64,000 nucleotides of DNA. Source: Pandoraea iniqua (GTDB lineage: Bacteria > Pseudomonadota > Gammaproteobacteria > Burkholderiales > Burkholderiaceae). Every line of letters begins with the position of its first letter. The first letter of the stretch is position 1. The notes below the pieces were generated by a model. The model was not told where the DNA came from, searched no databases, and was given only the letters and a program-made list of their open reading frames with translations. Where the stretch lies: contig NZ_CABPSF010000003.1 of assembly GCF_902459685.1 (NCBI RefSeq), positions 248,001-312,000 on the forward strand, in the 5' to 3' direction. This document shows, one piece after another, positions 1-10,423 of this stretch. Both the position numbers and the translations under genes were made by a program.

Positions 1-619
1 TGCCGTGCGCGGTGTGATCGTTCGGATACGACAGCGCAAAGCCGCTCGGCCAGTGATCCCATCGCCCCGGTTCATCGACGAAACCGTACTCCGCCGTCGG
101 GCCGAATTCGCCCATTGGGCAAATGAACGACGTGCCTGCCGGCGACGTCACCCGCATCTCCCGCGCGGCGCTCAGCTTGGCCGCAGCGGCCAGCACGCGG
201 GTTTTGTCCGCCAGCGTCGGCACCATGCGCGCCAGCACTTCCGGCGGCTCGACCGCGAGCAGGATTTTGGTGCCGCTCTTGAGAATGTCGTGCTGTTCCG
301 GCGAGAACAGCAGCGTCATCAGGTCGAGCACGAGGTCGCTTTCCTTGAGCGCGGCAATCGCGGCGCGGTTGCCGGTCAGCGGCGTCGTGCCGAGATACGC
401 CAGCGAATCACGGCTGAATGCCTTGTCGCCATTGACCGGCGGCAGATCGAGCCGGTTGACGATGGCGCCCATCGACTGGGTGGCGATCAATGCGCACTGG
501 AGGGTTTGCGGATGCGTCGATGCGCTGGTCAGAATCGTGACGGTCTGGCCGCGCTCAAGCTTCGAGAGCGTGAGCACCTCTTTCCACGCTTCGATCAATT
601 GGTAATCGCTGATGGCCAT
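1..619 (-). CDS. nicX: 2,5-dihydroxypyridine 5,6-dioxygenase NicX (3' end cut by window edge)
   Basis: This enzyme opens the ring of 2,5-dihydroxypyridine to N-formylmaleamate, using Fe(II) and O2, in the cytosolic maleamate pathway of nicotinate breakdown. About 206 N-terminal residues are visible, starting MAISDYQLIEAWKEVL. The frame stays open to base 1, so the C-terminal part that should carry the metal ligands lies outside the window. A GGAG ribosome binding site sits just before the ATG. The stretch CPMGEFGPTAEYG is typical of the family of leucyl-aminopeptidase-like dioxygenases. It is the third gene of nicE-nicD-nicX, 26 bases after nicD, and the partner enzymes support the assignment. 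The metal site cannot be judged from here. Confidence 0.85.
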   Translation of the reverse strand, partial: MAISDYQLIEAWKEVLTLSKLERGQTVTILTSASTHPQTLQCALIATQSMGAIVNRLDLPPVNGDKAFSRDSLAYLGTTPLTGNRAAIAALKESDLVLDLMTLLFSPEQHDILKSGTKILLAVEPPEVLARMVPTLADKTRVLAAAAKLSAAREMRVTSPAGTSFICPMGEFGPTAEYGFVDEPGRWDHWPSGFALSYPNDHTAHG

Positions 620-645
620 GCGTTGGCTCCTGTTTCAGAGTGGCG

Positions 646-1488
646 TCAGGCGGTGACGGGGCCGCCCACCTTCGCCCCGAGGAAGTCGCCGAACGCGGCG
701 TAGAAACCGGCCGCGTTGTCCCACGGAATCATGTGGCCAGCGTTCGGCACGCGCACATGACGCATCGTCGGCGTGGCCTGCTGCAACTCGGCCACATCGT
801 CGTCGCGCACCACGTCGCCGTTCTGTGCTGTGATCAACAACGACGGCACTTGCAGGCGCGCGGCATCGGCGTGGAAGTCGTCCGTGTGAAAGCCTTCGTA
901 TGACGCGAGCACCGCGCGCTCGTCGCAGGTATGCAGCCATTCGGCGCGCAGCGTGCGCTCTTCTTCGGTCCACGTGGGGCAGAACGCGCGCATGCCCTCG
1001 GCATCCGTGCCGGCGCGGGCGAGTGCCATCGAGTCGACGTACCACGGCAGCTTGCCGGGGTACTCGCGACGGCCCGGGCCGGACACCGGCGGATCGACCA
1101 GCACCACCGACACCAGCCCACGGGGCTCGCGCATGGCGGCGCGCGCGGCAATGCGAGCGCCCATCGAATGGCCGACGAGGATCGTGCGGTCCAGCTTGAG
1201 TGCGGCCATCAGGGCCGCCACGTCATCGGCTTGCGCATCGAGGCTGTAATCCAGTTCGGGGGATGCACTCGACAGGCCGCGCCCCCGCACGTCGAGCACA
1301 TAGGTGTCGAACTCGCGGCCGAGCACCTCGCCAACGAAGCCCCACGTCACAGCGGGGCTGGTGATGCCGGGAATGAGCACGATGGCCGGTCGCGCCGCAC
1401 GTGCGCCGTGCGCGCCGCCGTAGCGCAGGTAATGCTGGCGAATGCCATTGGCAGCGACATTCGCGCCGTACTGAAAGGTCGAGGGCAT
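646..1488 (-). CDS. nicD: N-formylmaleamate deformylase NicD
   Basis: An alpha/beta hydrolase of 280 residues that should hydrolyse N-formylmaleamate to maleamate and formate, directly after NicX. The nucleophile elbow GHSMGAR places the catalytic serine at Ser108. Asp132 (LVDPP) and His252 (NAGHMIPWD) are good candidates for the rest of the triad, and the length matches the roughly 270-residue family members. The ATG was chosen at MPSTFQYG because a GGAG lies eight bases upstream. An upstream in-frame extension would begin inside nicE and has no such site. It lies 49 bases after nicE and 26 before nicX, so the three are almost certainly co-transcribed. Confidence 0.88.
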   Translation of the reverse strand: MPSTFQYGANVAANGIRQHYLRYGGAHGARAARPAIVLIPGITSPAVTWGFVGEVLGREFDTYVLDVRGRGLSSASPELDYSLDAQADDVAALMAALKLDRTILVGHSMGARIAARAAMREPRGLVSVVLVDPPVSGPGRREYPGKLPWYVDSMALARAGTDAEGMRAFCPTWTEEERTLRAEWLHTCDERAVLASYEGFHTDDFHADAARLQVPSLLITAQNGDVVRDDDVAELQQATPTMRHVRVPNAGHMIPWDNAAGFYAAFGDFLGAKVGGPVTA

Positions 1489-1537
1489 GAAGCAGACTCC
1501 GGAATAGTCGGGACGTCGAACAGGAAAGGCCGGCGCC

Positions 1538-2290
1538 TCAGTACGCACCGGACAGCAGCGCACCCGCGCCCGGCACGATCGGCTCCAGATCGAGCTCGCG
1601 CAGCATCGCGTAGGTCGTAGCGATGGCCGCGGTAATCACCGGCTTGCCGGTCATGGCCTCAACTTGCGCAACGGCTGGCAGCGAGGGCATCTGCACGCAT
1701 GCCGACAGAACGATCGCGTCGGCGTCTTGGTAAGGCAGTGTCTTGACGATGTCCGGCAGACGGCTCGGATCGTGGCGGCCGACATCGAGGTTGTCCGGAA
1801 TTTCCAGTGCACGGTAGGCGATCACGTCGAAGCCCTCGTTGCGGATGTAGTCGACCACGAGCTCGGTGAGCGGCACCATGTACGGCGCGACCACCACGAT
1901 GCGTTTGGCGCCGATCACGCGCAACGCATCGACCAGCGCCCCTGCGCTGGTGAGCACCGGCGCCGCACCGCCATTGGCAATGGTCTGCTCGGTCAGCCGC
2001 TTCTGCGAGATACGGTGATAGCCGTGCCCCATGGCCATGATCGCCACGAGGCAGGCGTAACCGAGCACATCCACGCGCGCATCGCTCAGTTCAAGGGCGC
2101 AGCGATCCGACTCGGCGTCCATCGCGGCAAGTTCTTCCTTGACGACCTTCTTCATGCGCATCCGGCTTGAGTGGAACGTGAACCGTTCCGGCCGGATCGT
2201 TTCGCGCAGCCGCAGCATCGCGGGGATTTCGGTTTCCATGGTGGTGTTGGAACTCGGCACGATCTGGCCGATGCGGTAGCGCTTGCTCAT
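1538..2290 (-). CDS. nicE: maleate cis-trans isomerase NicE
   Basis: A 250-residue Asp/Glu-racemase-fold enzyme that converts maleate to fumarate, the last step of the nicotinate pathway, feeding the TCA cycle. The two cysteines expected of maleate isomerases are present at Cys80 (GYACLVA) and Cys198 (LSACVQMPS), and the N terminus SKRYRIGQIVPSSNTTMETE is family-typical. The start follows a GGGAG box. A longer frame of 39 further residues runs back into the operator region and is unlikely to be translated. It is the first gene of the leftward nicEDX unit and diverges from nicC. The maleamate amidase NicF that should supply its substrate is not in this window. Confidence 0.9.
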   Translation of the reverse strand: MSKRYRIGQIVPSSNTTMETEIPAMLRLRETIRPERFTFHSSRMRMKKVVKEELAAMDAESDRCALELSDARVDVLGYACLVAIMAMGHGYHRISQKRLTEQTIANGGAAPVLTSAGALVDALRVIGAKRIVVVAPYMVPLTELVVDYIRNEGFDVIAYRALEIPDNLDVGRHDPSRLPDIVKTLPYQDADAIVLSACVQMPSLPAVAQVEAMTGKPVITAAIATTYAMLRELDLEPIVPGAGALLSGAY

Positions 2291-3784
<1,494 letters not shown>

Positions 3785-3899
3785 GTGGCGGGCACGGGAC
3801 TTGCATGAACCTGCGGGGTGACGTGTCCGGCGTACGTGATGTATGCGATGTACGCGGTCCGGATGCCGTTACCCCGATTCTTCGTCTGCGAGCCTGCCC

Positions 3900-4403
3900 A
3901 TGGCTGTACCGAATTCCGTTGCAGGACCCATTGCGCTGTGCGTGAACGGCGCGCCGCACGTCGTGGCCGACGCCACCCCGGATACGCCACTGCTCTACGT
4001 ATTGCGCAACGATCTTGCCCTCAACGGCCCCAAGTACGGCTGCGGGCTGGGTCAGTGCGGCGCCTGCACGGTACTGGTCGATGGCCAGCCGACGCGCTCG
4101 TGCGTGGTGCCCGTCAGCGTGGCGCGTGAACGCGAAGTCACAACGCTCGAAGGCTTAGGCAGTGTCGACGACCTGCACCCCATCCAGCGCGCGTTCATCG
4201 ATGAGCAGGCTGCCCAATGCGGTTATTGCCTGAACGGCATGATCATGAGCACCAAGGCGCTGCTCGACCGTAATCCGATGCCCGACGACGCCGCGATCCA
4301 CGACGCGCTGCGCTTCAACCTGTGCCGCTGCGGCACGCACTACGAAATCGTCAAGGCCGTGCACCGTGCGGCGCAATATCTGCGACATGACCCGGTTCGA
4401 TGA
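3900..4403 (+). CDS. nicA: nicotinate hydroxylase 2Fe-2S subunit NicA
   Basis: A 167-residue small subunit of the xanthine-dehydrogenase family, carrying two 2Fe-2S clusters that pass electrons from the molybdenum site to the cytochromes of NicB. The plant-ferredoxin-type motif is seen at YGCGLGQCGACTVLVDG with a later Cys in PTRSC. The second cluster is formed by QCGYCLNG and NLCRCGTH. The start MAVPNS was chosen because it gives the usual N-terminal beta strand directly before ALCVNG. The ribosome binding site is weak. The gene overlaps the start of nicB, which indicates translational coupling. Confidence 0.87.
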   Translation: MAVPNSVAGPIALCVNGAPHVVADATPDTPLLYVLRNDLALNGPKYGCGLGQCGACTVLVDGQPTRSCVVPVSVAREREVTTLEGLGSVDDLHPIQRAFIDEQAAQCGYCLNGMIMSTKALLDRNPMPDDAAIHDALRFNLCRCGTHYEIVKAVHRAAQYLRHDPVR

Positions 4404-6792
4404 CGACGCGCGCCATCGCGCGCTTGACGGCAGTTCACGTCGTGCCGCGCTGAGCGAGGCTGACACCACATCGCCGCAGGATGACGGGCCGCACGCCACC
4501 TACGGCTGGCCCACGCGCGACGGCGATGCGGTCGCGCACCTCGATGTGGCGGCCCAAACCCGCACTGACGGCACACTCCGCACGTGGCGCTATCGCGCAG
4601 ACGTTGGCAGCGATGTCGCGCCCGGCGATGCAGCGCTTCCCGTGCTGCCTTCGCAAGATGCCGCTGCGCTACCGCCGCAGTTGTATCGGCTCGACGCCAG
4701 TGCGGTGCAGGTGAGCGACGCGGGGCACCGCATTCCGCCGCAAGCGCATACGTTCGCGCGCGAATCGTTCATGGATGAAGTCGCCGTCGAAGCCGATCAC
4801 GACCCGGTCGGCTACCGGCTATACCATCTCGACCCCGAACGCGACGCCGGCGCCCGCGAAGTGATTCGCATGGTGGCGCAACGCGCTGCGTGGGGATTGC
4901 CGGAACGGGCCGACGCCATCGGCGCGCCCACCGGCTGGCAACGGGGCCGGGGTTTCGCCTTCGACGGCGAGACATCGGCCGAAAGCGAAGGCGCTGCCCC
5001 GGACACATGGTCGGCGTGGGTCGTCGATCTCGACGTGAATCCGCAATCGGGTGAAATCGCCATTCGTCGCGTGGTCGCGGGTCAGGCGACCGGCGAGCCC
5101 GGCGCAGCGCCAGAAGTTGGCGGCCTGCCTGCGTGGCAGATCACCGACGCGATGCAGCGTGCGTTGGGGATGGCGTGGGATGCTGACGCGACGCACGATG
5201 AAACCGGTAGCGCGGGCGACGGACAGGCCGCTTTGGCGCTCGCACTTCGGCGTGCCTTAATCTCAACGCAGAACAGCGCAGACGCGCCCCACACCGTCTC
5301 AAGCATGGACGCCGAGCGTCTGGCACGCTCTGCGGCACCGGCGGCGGCGGCCATTGCCAACGCGTTGTTCGACGCTACCGGCGTTCGGTTGCGCCGTCCG
5401 CCCTTCGATCCGGCCAGCCTGCGCAGCGCGCTCCGCGACGCGAACGTGTCACCGGAAAATGCCCCCGCCAATCAGCGTCGCCCGGCACGCTGGCGCCGCT
5501 GGCTCGCGGGCGGGGGAATTGGCGGCGTAATGGGCGGATTGATCGGGTTGGCGTGCGCGATGCTGCCCGGTGCGCCGGCGCTCGCGCCAATCACGGCGGC
5601 TGACAACACGCTATGGTCCAGTGCGACGCTCGAGCGTGGCCGTCAGGTGGCATTGGCCGGTGACTGCGCCGTCTGTCACACGGCCTCGGGCGGTGCCGTC
5701 AATGCGGGTGGCCTTGCGCTGGAGACACCGTTCGGCACGGTCTATTCGACCAACCTCACGCCGGATGCCGAGACCGGTATCGGCCGGTGGTCGTACGCGG
5801 CGTTTGCCCGTGCCATGCGCGAGGGCATTTCGCGCGACGGCTCCCATCTGTATCCGGCCTTCCCGTACACCGCGTTCGCGAAGATGAGCGAGCCCGACAT
5901 GCTCGCGCTGTACGCCTATCTGATGTCGCAGCCCGCCGTCGCCAATACCCCGCCGAAGACTGCGCTGCCCTTCCCTCTCAACCAACGGCGTCTGGTGGCC
6001 GGCTGGAACTGGCTGTATCACGACACAACCGAATATCGCCCCGATCCCGCGCAATCGACGCTGTGGAATCGCGGCCGCTATCTCGTCGACGGCGCGGGCC
6101 ACTGCGGCGCCTGCCACACGCCGCGCAATATGCTGGGTGCCGAGCGCGAGAAGCTGTATTTGCGCGGCGGCGAAGCCGAGGGCTGGCGCGCGCCGCCACT
6201 CGTGGCATCCGCTGACGCACCGGTGCCGTGGACAGAAGCGGCCCTGTTCGACTACCTGCGAACCGGCTTCTCGCCCGAACACGGGGTTGCCGCAGGGCCA
6301 ATGGCACCGGTCGTGTCCGGCCTCGCGGCACTGCCCGAAACGGATGTCCGGGCGATTGCGCATTACATTGCTTCGCTCTCGCCGCAGACGAATGCTTCGC
6401 AGGTCGCCGACCTTGCCCGCCAACGCGCGAGCGGCGTCGACCTCGCCACAACGCTAGGTCTGGAGAACGGGCGGCGCACCTTCGAGGCGGCATGCGCCGT
6501 CTGCCATACGGAGTCGGGCGGCGTCGGACACTTTGGCGTGCGCCCGCTCATGGGACTCAACACGAGCGTGAGTCAGGCCAAGCCCGACAACCTCATGCAT
6601 GTTCTGATGAATGGCATCGACCAGCCCGCTACCGAGGCGCTCGGCTACATGCCGGGTTTTCGCGACGCCTTCGACGATCGCCAGATCGCCGAGCTCGCGT
6701 CGTATATCCGCGCACGCTATGCGCCTGACCAACCCGCGTGGCGCGATCTCGACGCTGCGGCGGCGCGCGCCCGCACCGCCCCGTCTCACTGA
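4387..6792 (+). CDS. nicB: NicB-like protein: partial molybdopterin domain fused to tri-haem cytochrome c
   Basis: In known NicB (about 1180 residues) a full molybdopterin domain is followed by three cytochrome c modules, and with NicA it hydroxylates nicotinate at C6. This copy has only 801 residues. The C-terminal half is normal: a membrane segment at about 374-400 and three haem sites, CAVCH (about 426), CGACH (about 572) and CAVCH (about 701). The N-terminal 370 residues match only the later part of a molybdopterin subunit (FARESFMDEVA near 125, AIANALFDATG near 320). The first cofactor-binding domain is missing. The GxGE catalytic glutamate motif, expected just before AIANALFDATG, reads ERLARSAAP. 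There is no frameshift room, because nicA overlaps the start. Electron transfer looks intact; catalysis by this chain alone does not. Confidence 0.75.
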   Translation: MTRFDDDARHRALDGSSRRAALSEADTTSPQDDGPHATYGWPTRDGDAVAHLDVAAQTRTDGTLRTWRYRADVGSDVAPGDAALPVLPSQDAAALPPQLYRLDASAVQVSDAGHRIPPQAHTFARESFMDEVAVEADHDPVGYRLYHLDPERDAGAREVIRMVAQRAAWGLPERADAIGAPTGWQRGRGFAFDGETSAESEGAAPDTWSAWVVDLDVNPQSGEIAIRRVVAGQATGEPGAAPEVGGLPAWQITDAMQRALGMAWDADATHDETGSAGDGQAALALALRRALISTQNSADAPHTVSSMDAERLARSAAPAAAAIANALFDATGVRLRRPPFDPASLRSALRDANVSPENAPANQRRPARWRRWLAGGGIGGVMGGLIGLACAMLPGAPALAPITAADNTLWSSATLERGRQVALAGDCAVCHTASGGAVNAGGLALETPFGTVYSTNLTPDAETGIGRWSYAAFARAMREGISRDGSHLYPAFPYTAFAKMSEPDMLALYAYLMSQPAVANTPPKTALPFPLNQRRLVAGWNWLYHDTTEYRPDPAQSTLWNRGRYLVDGAGHCGACHTPRNMLGAEREKLYLRGGEAEGWRAPPLVASADAPVPWTEAALFDYLRTGFSPEHGVAAGPMAPVVSGLAALPETDVRAIAHYIASLSPQTNASQVADLARQRASGVDLATTLGLENGRRTFEAACAVCHTESGGVGHFGVRPLMGLNTSVSQAKPDNLMHVLMNGIDQPATEALGYMPGFRDAFDDRQIAELASYIRARYAPDQPAWRDLDAAAARARTAPSH

Positions 6793-6836
6793 TCACGCCA
6801 CTGCCCTGCCACTGACACGCTACGGAGCCCCCGCCC

Positions 6837-7844
6837 ATGCACAGCGTCGATCGCGAAGTTCTCGAAACTGCTTCACGCTGGCTATCGCAAGGGCGCGGCG
6901 TGCAGTTGTTCACCGTCGTCGCGACATGGGGCTCGTCACCGCGTCCACCGGGTGCCACGCTGGCGATTCGCGATGACGGCCGGCTCGTCGGCTCGGTGTC
7001 CGGCGGCTGTATTGAAGACGATCTGATCGATCGCTTGCAACGCAGCGGCCCGCCCGGGCCACTCCACGAGCTCCCCGAACTCATCGAGTACGGCGTCAGT
7101 GCCGACGAAGCGCATCGCTTCGGCCTGCCCTGCGGCGGCACGATGCGGCTGGTGCGTGAAACGTTGTCCAGCGCCAGCGCCCTGCCCGGTCTGATCGAAG
7201 CGATTTGCAACGGCCGCGCCGTGCACCGCACGCTCAACATGGCCACGGGACGCGTTACGCTGGCTCCGCTCGCCGAGCACGTCGACGGCGACACTTGTGT
7301 GTTCGACGGGGCGAGTTTGGTGACCACGCACGGCCCCACGTGGCGGCTGCTGCTGATCGGGGCCGGACAACTCACCCAATACGTCGCCAACATTGCGCTC
7401 ACCCTCGATTACGCCGTCACGGTCTGCGATCCGCGTGAGGAATATCGCGACGGTTGGCACATGCCGGGCGTCACGCTGGTGCGCACCATGCCGGACGACA
7501 CCGTCATCGGCATGCGTCCCGATGCCCGCATGGCCGTGGTTGCACTCACGCACGACCCCAAACTCGATGACCTCGCCCTGATGGAGGCGCTGATGTCGCC
7601 CGCGTTTTACGTCGGCGCGATTGGTTCACGCAGAAACAACGACAAACGCCGGGAGCGGTTGCAGCTCTTCGGCGTGACGCAAGCCGCGCTTGCGCGTCTG
7701 CGTGGCCCCGTGGGGCTGCATTTGGGCGGACGCACGCCGCCGGAGATCGCCGTATCGATTGCCGCGGAATTGACGGCGCGCCGGCATCGCTTGCCTGTGA
7801 CGTCGTTGATGGATGTGCAGGCCGGTAAGGCGCTCGCCGGCTAA
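6837..7844 (+). CDS. XdhC/CoxI family molybdenum-cofactor insertion protein
   Basis: A 335-residue protein of the XdhC/CoxI family, cytosolic chaperones that bind sulfurated molybdenum cofactor and load it into xanthine-dehydrogenase-type hydroxylases. The N-terminal XdhC domain shows ATWGSSPRPPGA and VGSVSGGCIEDD. The C-terminal Rossmann-like domain begins near residue 160 (LLLIGAGQL) and includes YVGAIGSRR. It starts 44 bases after nicB and closes the operon before a terminator. A dedicated chaperone implies that an active molybdenum hydroxylase is made, which makes the shortened nicB domain next door harder to explain. Confidence 0.85.
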   Translation: MHSVDREVLETASRWLSQGRGVQLFTVVATWGSSPRPPGATLAIRDDGRLVGSVSGGCIEDDLIDRLQRSGPPGPLHELPELIEYGVSADEAHRFGLPCGGTMRLVRETLSSASALPGLIEAICNGRAVHRTLNMATGRVTLAPLAEHVDGDTCVFDGASLVTTHGPTWRLLLIGAGQLTQYVANIALTLDYAVTVCDPREEYRDGWHMPGVTLVRTMPDDTVIGMRPDARMAVVALTHDPKLDDLALMEALMSPAFYVGAIGSRRNNDKRRERLQLFGVTQAALARLRGPVGLHLGGRTPPEIAVSIAAELTARRHRLPVTSLMDVQAGKALAG

Positions 7845-7876
7845 GCACTCCCGTCGCCATCCCTCCGCAGCGCATG

Positions 7877-7905
7877 AAAAAAGCCGGCTTTTGCCGGCTT
7901 TTTTT
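7877..7905. terminator. bidirectional rho-independent terminator
   Basis: GCCGGC (7883-7888), a TTTT loop and GCCGGC (7893-7898), flanked by six A on the left and seven T on the right. The run of A and T on both sides lets it end both the xdhC-like transcript and the convergent transporter transcript. Confidence 0.92.
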
Positions 7906-7946
7906 CCTGTTCGCAATGCGGGCACCGTCCGGCGCCCGCGCTACGC

Positions 7947-9263
7947 TCAACGATTGACCACGTGCTTCGGATACGACAGCGCAAGTGCGCAGCCAATCAC
8001 CATACAGACACCAAAGCCGTAGATGCCGGCTGACTGCGAATGGAACGTGTCGCGAAGCCAGCCAATGAAGTACGTGCTGAAGAAGCCGCCGAGATTCGCC
8101 AGCGAGCAGGCAAATGCAATGCCTGCCGCGGCCGCCGATCCCTTCAGAAACGTTGACGGCAACGCCCACACCACCGGCATCGCAGCGGCCGCGCCCAGAT
8201 TGATGAGCGAGAACAACACCACCGTCATTGCCGTGCCATGGTTGCCGCTCGCGAAGATGAACATGGCCACCGCCGACAGCAGAAACGGCAGCACGATGTG
8301 CCAGCGACGCTCGCGCAGCCGGTCCGAGCGCGCGCCCCACACCAGCACGCCGACTACGGCGAGTGCATTCGGAATGGCCATCAGCCAGCCGATCGTGTAG
8401 GTGTCGCGCACGCCCGTGTCTTTCAGGATCGTCGGCAGCCAGAAGCTCACGCCGTACAAACCGAGCAGCACGCAAAGGTCGACCAGCCCGAGGATCCAGA
8501 CCTTCAGATCGGTGAAGGCGGCGCCCAGATTGTGGCGCTTGTGAACCCCGGCGTCCTTGTCGAGGTTGGCCAGCAGCACGGTCTTCTCCTGCGGCGTGAG
8601 CCAGCGGGTCGATGCGATATCGTTCGGCAGATACATGAAGATCGCCACCCCGAGCACGACGGACGGAATGGCCTCGATGACAAACAGCCACTGCCAGCCG
8701 CCGAAACCATGGGCGCCGTCGAACATCTGCATGATCCAACCCGACAACGGACTGCCGATCATGCTGGAGAGCGGCAAGCCGACCATGAACAGCGCGATGA
8801 TGCGCGCCCGGCGTTCATCGGGGTACCAGCGCGTCAGATACAGCAGCACGCCGGGCAAGAAGCCCGCTTCGGCGACGCCAAGCAGGAAGCGCAGCACGTA
8901 GAACTGCATCGGGGTGGTGACAAACGCCGTCGCCCCCGAGATCAGGCCCCACGTGATCATGATGCGGGCAATCCACAGCTTGGCGCCCACCTTCTGAAGA
9001 ATCAGATTGCTGGGCACCTCGAAGAGGATATAGCCGGCGAAGAACAGGCCGGCCCCGAGCCCGTAGACGGTATCGCTGAATTGCAGCGCGTTGAGCATCT
9101 GCAATTTGGCCAGTCCGACATTGATCCGGTCGAGATAGGCGGCGAAATAACACAGGCAGAAGAACGTGATCAGGCGCACGGTGACCTTGCGGTACAGCGC
9201 GTCAGCGTCGGTATTCGACGCGCTCGCCTGCGTGACCAGGTCTGGCGTAGAGAGAGAGGACAT
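7947..9263 (-). CDS. nicT: MFS transporter, NicT-type
   Basis: A 438-residue major facilitator of the anion:cation symporter (phthalate/tartrate permease) group with about twelve hydrophobic segments. It shows the early motif YLDRINVGLA and the loop RWYPDERRARIIALF, both typical of the group. NicT of Pseudomonas has the same length and is thought to import nicotinate or 6-hydroxynicotinate. A quinolinate or other pyridine-carboxylate substrate would be equally consistent with the neighbours. The start at MSSLSTPDL follows a GGGA box. A 65-residue upstream extension crosses the intergenic region and is rejected. It is divergent from the nadC-like gene. Confidence 0.78.
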   Translation of the reverse strand: MSSLSTPDLVTQASASNTDADALYRKVTVRLITFFCLCYFAAYLDRINVGLAKLQMLNALQFSDTVYGLGAGLFFAGYILFEVPSNLILQKVGAKLWIARIMITWGLISGATAFVTTPMQFYVLRFLLGVAEAGFLPGVLLYLTRWYPDERRARIIALFMVGLPLSSMIGSPLSGWIMQMFDGAHGFGGWQWLFVIEAIPSVVLGVAIFMYLPNDIASTRWLTPQEKTVLLANLDKDAGVHKRHNLGAAFTDLKVWILGLVDLCVLLGLYGVSFWLPTILKDTGVRDTYTIGWLMAIPNALAVVGVLVWGARSDRLRERRWHIVLPFLLSAVAMFIFASGNHGTAMTVVLFSLINLGAAAAMPVVWALPSTFLKGSAAAAGIAFACSLANLGGFFSTYFIGWLRDTFHSQSAGIYGFGVCMVIGCALALSYPKHVVNR

Positions 9264-9572
9264 GGCGATTCCCGGGTAGCGTAAGAGTCTGGGTGGATCG
9301 TCCGCCCGGCGAGAATTCGGGCGTGTGCGCTCGGCACTGACGGATGTATAGCATGAATAAAAAGCGTATGCGCTAGAAAAATAAGTCGCAAAACATGCCC
9401 GCCGAATGCACTGAAACTCTCCGCACAAAGCCCTGTAAAGGCGGAGATAGAACGCCACCTCATAGCCCTAGGGTTTTCCTCTAGCGACGAATGGAATTGT
9501 TTTCCTTGAAGCGCAAATATTAAGTGTGTACGCTACGAATCAACCCTTCCGAGTCCTGACCGAGGAGCTGCC
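9264..9572. promoter_or_regulatory. nicT / nadC-like divergent control region
   Basis: A 309-base AT-richer gap without a convincing gene. GTATGCGCTA at 9366-9375 lies about 100 bases before nicT and resembles the nic operator core GTGTACGCTA. The exact core is at 9526-9535, in front of the nadC-like gene. Both outward units therefore appear to belong to the nic regulon. Confidence 0.55.
9506..9542 (+). promoter_or_regulatory. predicted nadC-like promoter with nic operator
   Basis: TTGAAG (9506-9511), 17 bases, then TACGCT (9529-9534). The -10 box sits in the same 19-bp element, GTGTGTACGCTACGAATCA (9524-9542), as in front of nicC. The surrounding bases differ, so the identity is not part of a longer duplication, which argues for selection on a regulatory site. 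Confidence 0.65.
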
Positions 9573-10406
9573 ATGTACGACCGTTTTGCTGTTGACCGTC
9601 TGATCGACCTTTGGCTTACCGAAGACATCGGCTATTGCGACCTCACGGCGCAGACGATGATTGACGACTCTGCCACGGGTGCCTTCGTGATGAACGCCCG
9701 TGAGCCGGTAATCGTTGCCGGCATCGATATCGCGGCGCAAATTTTCCTGCGCTACGACCCGACCCTCAAGGTCGACGTGAAGGTGCGCGACGGGCAGCAC
9801 GCCCCGAAGGGCGCCATCCTGCTGCACGTTTCCGGCAATGCCCGCAGCATCCTCACGGCGGAGCGCACCGCCCTGAACATCGTGCAGCGTATGAGCGGCA
9901 TCGCCAACGAGACGGCCCGCTATGTGGCCGCCATCGAAGGCACGCGTGCCCGCCTGCTCGACAGCCGCAAGACGACGCCCGGTCTGCGCATGCTGGAAAA
10001 GCATGCGGTGAGCTGCGGCGGCGGGCTGAACCATCGTCTGGGGCTGGATAACGGCGTGATGATCAAGGACAACCACATCGCCGTCTCCGGCAGCATTACG
10101 GCCGCCGTGGCGCGCGCACGAAAGCTCGTGCCGATGCTGACCAAAGTGGAAGTCGAATGCGATCGTCTCGATCAGGTCGCCGAAGCACTGGAGACCGACG
10201 TGGACGTCATCATGCTCGACAATATGTCGGTCGCAGACATGACCAAAGCCGTCGCGATGATTGGCGGCAAGTGCAAGGTCGAAGCTTCGGGCGGCATTCG
10301 TCTCGAGACGATTCGTCCGATCGCTGAAACCGGCGTCGATTACATTTCGACGAGCAAGATCATGCAATCGGCCCCGGCCGTCGATATCGGTCTGGACGAA
10401 GCCTGA
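9573..10406 (+). CDS. nadC: quinolinate phosphoribosyltransferase (NadC) paralogue in the nic regulon
   Basis: A 277-residue type II phosphoribosyltransferase. NadC condenses quinolinate with PRPP to give nicotinate mononucleotide, CO2 and pyrophosphate. The family residues are visible: TAERTALN (Arg), DSRKTTPGLR (Arg and Lys), NHRLGL (Arg), IKDNH (Lys), VEVECD (Glu) and IMLDN (Asp). The KDNH and NHR motifs separate it from ModD-type relatives. NAD synthesis genes nadA and nadB are not nearby. Instead it shares an operator with nicC and is followed 17 bases later by a PhnN/AMP-phosphorylase fusion. I infer a catabolic role, feeding quinolinate into the nicotinate pathway. A housekeeping role in NAD synthesis cannot be excluded. 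Confidence 0.8.
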   Translation: MYDRFAVDRLIDLWLTEDIGYCDLTAQTMIDDSATGAFVMNAREPVIVAGIDIAAQIFLRYDPTLKVDVKVRDGQHAPKGAILLHVSGNARSILTAERTALNIVQRMSGIANETARYVAAIEGTRARLLDSRKTTPGLRMLEKHAVSCGGGLNHRLGLDNGVMIKDNHIAVSGSITAAVARARKLVPMLTKVEVECDRLDQVAEALETDVDVIMLDNMSVADMTKAVAMIGGKCKVEASGGIRLETIRPIAETGVDYISTSKIMQSAPAVDIGLDEA

Positions 10407-10423
10407 TCCAAGGGATATCGACG

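Noticed and set aside
4387-6792. Frameshift or split gene as explanation of the short nicB
   Set aside because: nicA, intact, overlaps the start, and no other frame upstream encodes the missing molybdenum-domain part. The shortening is therefore real in this sequence, though an assembly deletion cannot be excluded.
9573-10406. ModD-type pyrophosphorylase as name for the nadC-like gene (molybdenum context)
   Set aside because: NHRLGL, IKDNH and VEVECD follow NadC rather than the ModD pattern.
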